A stretch of DNA of 17,441 bases from Planctomycetota bacterium. GTDB taxonomy: Bacteria; Planctomycetota; SBBH01; JACQRN01. Of the stretch, positions 15,001 to 17,441 are shown one piece after another (position 1 is the first letter of the stretch; each line of letters opens with the position of its first letter). The stretch is taken from NCBI GenBank assembly GCA_016206515.1, contig JACQRN010000117.1, positions 1 to 17,441 on the forward strand. The letters run 5' to 3'. A program made the position numbers and the translations under genes. The notes under the pieces are model-generated. The model saw nothing but the letters and a program-made list of their open reading frames with translations. It was not told where the DNA came from and searched no databases.

Positions 15001-17441
15001 ATCGCGCTCGTCTCCCAGAACCCGCCCACGGTCAGGTTGGAAGGGTTTGTCACGGACCCGGTCGCCGACGTTACGTCTAACGACGTCGCCGACATCCGGT
15101 CCGTGCGCGTGGGCGGGAGACGCTACGCGCTCACCCCTGACCCGACCCAGACACCGACCCCCGAACGTCCCTTCGCGTTCCGGGGCCTGTTCTCGGTCGA
15201 TGTCCCCCTCCAGGTGGGGACCAACGTCGTCTCCGCCGAGGCGACGAGCATCCTCCAGAAGGTCGGGATCGATCAGGTCACGATCGTCGTATCCGACGCC
15301 GACGGAAACCCCGCCACGCCGGGTCTGACCGCCCGCGCGATCAACCACCGCGGCAGCGAAACGCAGGCCCAGCACCCGGTCTTCCTCTCCTACACGAATG
15401 ATGCGATCGAGGGGGACACGGCGGGGATCACGATCGGGTTCCATATGTTCACGCTCACGCGAACGGGAGGCACTGGCCCCTTCAGTGGCGGGCCGTTCCT
15501 CGTTGGGAACGTCCATCACCAGGTCGTGATCCCGGGCTTCTTCGGGGGCGGGGATACCCCGATCCTCGTCCCGGCAGGCGTGCCTGTCGTCCTCGCCGAA
15601 CTCGGCAGCCTCAAGGTGGTTCCGGACGGGGACATCTTCTTCGGGAGCCTCGACGACGCGCGCGTGCGGATCCCCGGCCTGGAGATCCGTCCGGTGGACC
15701 GTTCGGGCGTCTCTCTGCGCTCGGGCCATCTCCTGGAGCCGAACCTCGGCGATAACCTGACCACGAATTCCTTCGTGCGCCTCGTGGCCGCGCCGGTCTC
15801 CCCCTCGGGCACGACGATCGATGTGGACCTCGCCTCCCTCGACGTCATGGGTTCACCCGCCTCCGGGGGTGGGGAAGCCCCCTTTTCCCAGTCCCTGACC
15901 CTTCCCAAGGAGGGGGACGTCTACATCACCCCCCAGGCGGAGCCGGTCGCGCTGGTGCGTCACGCCACCGCCCGCGCCAACGGGCGCCCCCAGCACCGCG
16001 TCGTGGGAGGGGGGATCCTGCGCGCGACGGCCACCGGAGAGCAGGACGAGGCCCGGACCTGGGACACGCTCCTGCGCAACGTCCGCGTGAGCGGCAACGA
16101 GCCGTTCCTGCAGTTCAGCGAGGTCCCGCAAGAATCGATCCGCGGGACCACGCCCGCTGACGGCGGGATGGGGTCGGTGTGGCTCCATAACGGGGAGTTC
16201 CATCACGCGATGACCGACGTCTCGATCCCGGGGGTGGGGTTCCCCTTCGAGGTGACGCGCACGTACCGCAGCCAGATCTCCTACGAGGGCCCCTTCGGCG
16301 TCAACTGGGACTTCAGCCTCGACATGCGCCTCCTGGACGTCTCCTCCTTCTTCTTCAGCGCCGGAGGCGGCGGATCCCTCTCCCAGTCGCTGCTCCTGTT
16401 CGACGGCTCCGGGCGCGTCGATACCTTCACGTTCGACAGGGCGAGTGGCTTCTACGTCCCGCCCGCCGGCTGGTACGTATCGCTCCAGAGGACGGGGAAC
16501 GCGATCTACCTCCTCACCGACCGGCACGGGACGAAGTACACGTTCCAGCAGCCGGACCTTCCGTTCCGATCGTACGCGTACCTGGCGACGATCGAGGACC
16601 GCAACGGCAACATGCTGGCCGTCCACCGCGACGCACAGGCTCGCATCGAGCGGGTGACCGACACGTTGGGGCGCGACATCCTCTTCTTCTACGAGCACCC
16701 GACCGAGTCGCACCTGGTCACCAAGGTGCGCGACTTCGCGGGACGTGAATGGCCCTACGTCTACAACGCGTCCAATGTCTTGATCAACGCGGGACGCCCG
16801 TCCACGGCAGAGTTCCCAGCCGGCACCAGCTGGCAGTACACGTACAGCGAAGGGCAGGACCCGCTGTCCCGGGACTTCCTCAACCACAACCTGATCTCGA
16901 TCAAGGACCCCAAGAGCCAGACCTTCATGGTCAACCAGTACGACGGGGAGGACCGGGTCAGCGCGCAGCAGTACGGGACTTCCTCGCAGCGGTTCATCTT
17001 CAACTACGGCCCGACCGCCACGCGCGTGACGGACCGCCGGGGGAACCAGACCGAGTGGGAGTTCCCCGTTGCGGCATTCTCGTTCCCGCCGAGGTTGCAG
17101 CCGGTGCCCACCAAGAGGATCGAGTTCACCCGGGGCCTGCGGCCAGGGGATCCGGCGCGGTACGTGACCGCCTTCGTCCATAACTCCGAGCAGGAACGGA
17201 CCGACATCACGCACCCCGAGGAGAACCGCACGCAGCTCGTCTTCGATTCCCTCAACCCCGACCGCCGCAAGCGCGGGAACCTCCTGGAAATGCGGCAGGT
17301 CGCGGGGCCGCGCGGGGATGGGGCCGGAGGCGCGGCGGATGACCTGGTCACGAGCTGGTCCTACGATCCTCTCTTCAACTTCGTCCGCACGACGACCGAC
17401 CCGCGCGGAAACGTCCCCGGCGCCACCGAGGCCCTGCGCGC
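9058..17441 (+). CDS. Giant secreted Ig-like/RHS repeat protein (3' end outside window)
   Basis: The frame stays open from ATG 9058 to the window end (at least 2,794 codons). Residues 1-28 are a Sec signal peptide: RASK, a hydrophobic stretch TFLFVVATALLGV, and cleavage after SASA. Residues about 30-360 are helical, with a Cys/Asp-rich insert (CDGECGEDGDDENEQGPC). About 365-553 look like invasin-type Ig domains. About 554-1681 hold roughly ten SbsA/Big_5-like repeats (pattern GVPVxxxIxLTFNEPL...DLAGNPL...TFRT). More beta-sandwich regions follow to about 2360. From about 2371 the sequence becomes an RHS protein: GSVWLHNGEFHHAMTDVSIP, FEVTRTYRSQ and FGVNWDFSLDMRL, then YD-type repeats (DRHGTKYTF, DRRGNQTEWEF, DPRGN). 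RHS cores form a beta-cage that often encloses a C-terminal toxin, but that end is not visible here. The product is probably exported and surface-attached or released. Confidence 0.9.
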   Translation, partial: MRMMRASKAVTFLFVVATALLGVPSASAQPGDPTPLERKTDAIAALEQAQQDFPSFASRLAKVIRRIERSLFVPRGGCDGECGEDGDDENEQGPCVEPLFLTPTFLDSKWGRRVFREEEKAVREAEEILKKRNVPSALRTLLEGVIASMVAADRDLAQIAIDEATAFLGSQAAANQDLQRAIRDLARGDAKMAANKPRDAIKHYGKAWEHATEAGVPDEAVRLARDTRRLIRQTCERLEHLPPHPGHGRNQALIELAERVERSVAEILAEFEEGIGETAEDLGLTEEEVRARDEEILARFCEGRDLEALLDELIAALAEAAQGASPAAQAAVQEAIDALERLQAQVCPGEAADVVATLGISRLPCEVRAGVAFTVEVTAFKDDFTIATRAQGSVRVFSPTETDPRASFFGAGVVASFQDGRAAIQGTLVTAGPQTLRAELVGDGSILAERAVEVLPGVPATIALVSANPRQQAGKFLADLTASVEDGFGNGAFGAAVAFNASAGEVLDEADRGDGTYTAILSTTDAGPVTVTAQVDMLMSATQVSFTGPLDATSPVVVSFDPADGATLVPETAQVVVTFSEAIDPASAVNRETFFLTRSGSTTLIEGDLMVTGAILTFTPDAPLAFQAMHHILLTAGITDLAGNPLAVDAGATSSFTVKPAIFPPDTEKPFFISSDPANGATAVATGTQLFITYNEPLASGSLRSIQLPSGFITPSARGTTEFSVDRKTLIYTFDSPWPVGASIRVLTGTVVDLSNNFNTFITSITFNTVAADTVGPVVTESVPDDAETGVPLHRTIRLRFDEPLAPATLDPGEIRLEQGGSPVPVTITFDTFNRAVRIDPASLLDPQTDYTIVADGDFHDTFGNRFDQVPGAPPDPFTATFRTGDADVTGPRVAAVDPIDQDRGVSVLASVTLDFDEELDPATVTGTTVRLLDGATPVVGTLALQSGNRRVVFDPADDLALDRQYVVRVGGVADLSGNPLDQVPGGAVDPFVSTFRTTHIDRVGPRVVASSPVHQSTGVPVETRIDLTFNEPITVSRFPRVFQSTEVFGTWTLSQDGKALSFLPDANFLTNRFTSTSISFGSFAQDIRDLAGNPFSGSFSLFFTTIPTDVVAPFVAVASPAAGEGDVPICNEVILDFSEPVVPGSVGPGAFVLEGVGGAQVPGTVELQALNRRLVFTPDTFLQNLTDYRITFGSGVTDTANNPFTQFTSTFTTGPVDLVGPFVSQVDPAADAVGVPETSVVRLTFNERLDSASVTASTVQVRQGGSPVSGTLALAGRDTVVLFTPDADLALGGTFTISVDGVRDCVGNLFDQDPFGDTGPPGPEPFGSSFGITNVDRVSPRIVSSTPVNNARVLPADVINPPAPFEIVAIASEPVLPQSVNPRTVFLHAFRFLDFEGISFFGPNRVTFIANIPGDLSIDPDGRTIRFRPDPLELADLAELLTDTGMAFTFEVTSGVTDLAGNPLNQDGPGVLEGYRARFFIQNPFRVVSVEPEDGAEDVEPFSSVTLTFNDVPTGATVNASTFSVRTDEGPVSGSYFVFGFGRTATFSPSFPGLPAGSMVEVEATAGGIRSTGGEALSETFTSTFTTGFSSFNQVVSVDPPQFATNVPVNQAVTVVFASKLDPDVVAEGGVLKVGGFPGTVTLVDPKTLRFTPSVSYFQGTTVGVTVARVASFTSSFSTVPRTDIFISPEFVASPTVNTTFFYNRINFPPPPSGNSYVVTSISGVVSFTQSSYVLAANAPVGVRTVTVVVRDNMGHDTLFGTFDFNVVDGTISPDPVILGVGEEGTVTVTVDPALAATRVAVFSSPDIFGNRPDLLTGSPTTFPVRGESPGSGTVRAFFRYQGSTFVDVAQVPLKVVQISPAEAGRSNFEPKDVVVTFFPVDAVSQLLSVSPPSGIAIVDQQVAGNTLTATLRLDPSVPLGGKLLTVSFSGGATHGFPWSVFGAEVGPASGGPGGTAPTQVVRFSDLSPTARFTSPGDGAIALVSQNPPTVRLEGFVTDPVADVTSNDVADIRSVRVGGRRYALTPDPTQTPTPERPFAFRGLFSVDVPLQVGTNVVSAEATSILQKVGIDQVTIVVSDADGNPATPGLTARAINHRGSETQAQHPVFLSYTNDAIEGDTAGITIGFHMFTLTRTGGTGPFSGGPFLVGNVHHQVVIPGFFGGGDTPILVPAGVPVVLAELGSLKVVPDGDIFFGSLDDARVRIPGLEIRPVDRSGVSLRSGHLLEPNLGDNLTTNSFVRLVAAPVSPSGTTIDVDLASLDVMGSPASGGGEAPFSQSLTLPKEGDVYITPQAEPVALVRHATARANGRPQHRVVGGGILRATATGEQDEARTWDTLLRNVRVSGNEPFLQFSEVPQESIRGTTPADGGMGSVWLHNGEFHHAMTDVSIPGVGFPFEVTRTYRSQISYEGPFGVNWDFSLDMRLLDVSSFFFSAGGGGSLSQSLLLFDGSGRVDTFTFDRASGFYVPPAGWYVSLQRTGNAIYLLTDRHGTKYTFQQPDLPFRSYAYLATIEDRNGNMLAVHRDAQARIERVTDTLGRDILFFYEHPTESHLVTKVRDFAGREWPYVYNASNVLINAGRPSTAEFPAGTSWQYTYSEGQDPLSRDFLNHNLISIKDPKSQTFMVNQYDGEDRVSAQQYGTSSQRFIFNYGPTATRVTDRRGNQTEWEFPVAAFSFPPRLQPVPTKRIEFTRGLRPGDPARYVTAFVHNSEQERTDITHPEENRTQLVFDSLNPDRRKRGNLLEMRQVAGPRGDGAGGAADDLVTSWSYDPLFNFVRTTTDPRGNVPGATEALR
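10717..14100 (+). repeat. About ten tandem SbsA/Big_5-type Ig-like repeats in the giant protein
   Basis: Each unit is roughly 85-145 residues. It opens with D-x-x-x-P-x-V-x-x-x-x-P-x-x-G-x-x-V and continues with a strand such as IRLRFDEPL, LDFDEELDP or LTFNERLDS. Later come LxFxPDxxL, a V-x-DLAGNPL segment and an FTTxF-like ending. Starts fall near 10717, 11056, 11371, 11725, 12061, 12385, 12712, 13069, 13510 and 13837. The eighth is long, and the ninth and tenth lack the AGNP segment. The DNA copies have diverged, so recent duplication is not evident. Confidence 0.8.

Noticed and set aside
15853..17214. 453-codon minus-strand open frame across the RHS region
   Set aside because: The plus strand here encodes recognisable RHS sequence in an unbroken frame; the reverse frame is a composition effect.
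1..17441. CRISPR array, rRNA genes or insertion-sequence ends
   Set aside because: No regularly spaced direct repeats, no rRNA signatures and no transposase with terminal inverted repeats were seen on reading both strands.

Overview
This is a high-GC bacterial window with strong G/C preference at third codon positions, several GTG starts, and at least three genes whose -10-like box lies only 8-11 nt before the start codon. A very long secreted Ig-like/RHS protein next to a large serine recombinase cassette and SEC-C and NYN proteins suggests a large-genome environmental bacterium (a Planctomycetota-, Acidobacteriota-, Myxococcota- or Eisenbacteria-like lineage). The sequence alone does not fix the phylum.

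Layout. Positions 1-114 may hold the 3' end of a gene entering from the left. A NYN-domain putative RNase (292-855, +) converges on a three-gene minus-strand cluster (910-2909): a SEC-C zinc-motif protein, an unrecognised small protein and a CcbP-like protein. Diverging from these is a short LexA C-terminal-domain (S24) protein (3032-3364, +). It has no HTH, and just upstream its LexA self-cleavage region is still readable in another frame, displaced by 8 nt. Two strong hairpins follow, then a small zinc-ribbon protein (3533-3844).

Positions 3845-4136 carry no convincing gene but are rich in inverted repeats. The last of these is a long hairpin that contains the Shine-Dalgarno of the next gene. 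Four tightly packed plus-strand genes follow: a sigma-70-like protein, two small unknown proteins and a large serine recombinase. Consecutive genes from 4920 on overlap by 4 nt (GTGA). The recombinase is followed by a broken helix-turn-helix module (in-frame TAG, then a frame change) that looks like its lost C-terminal extension or a decayed accessory gene. This block is the likely mobile or site-specific recombination part of the window.

From 7807 a membrane-anchored, HEAT-like Ala/Leu-rich protein is followed by a gene with a clear -35/-10 promoter. That gene starts at 9058 and stays open to the window end (at least 2,794 codons). It encodes a signal peptide, a helical N-terminal region, Ig-like domains including about ten tandem SbsA/Big_5-type repeats, and an RHS/YD-repeat core whose C-terminus lies outside the window. 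It fills almost half the window. The long minus-strand open frames lying across it are shadows caused by its GC bias.
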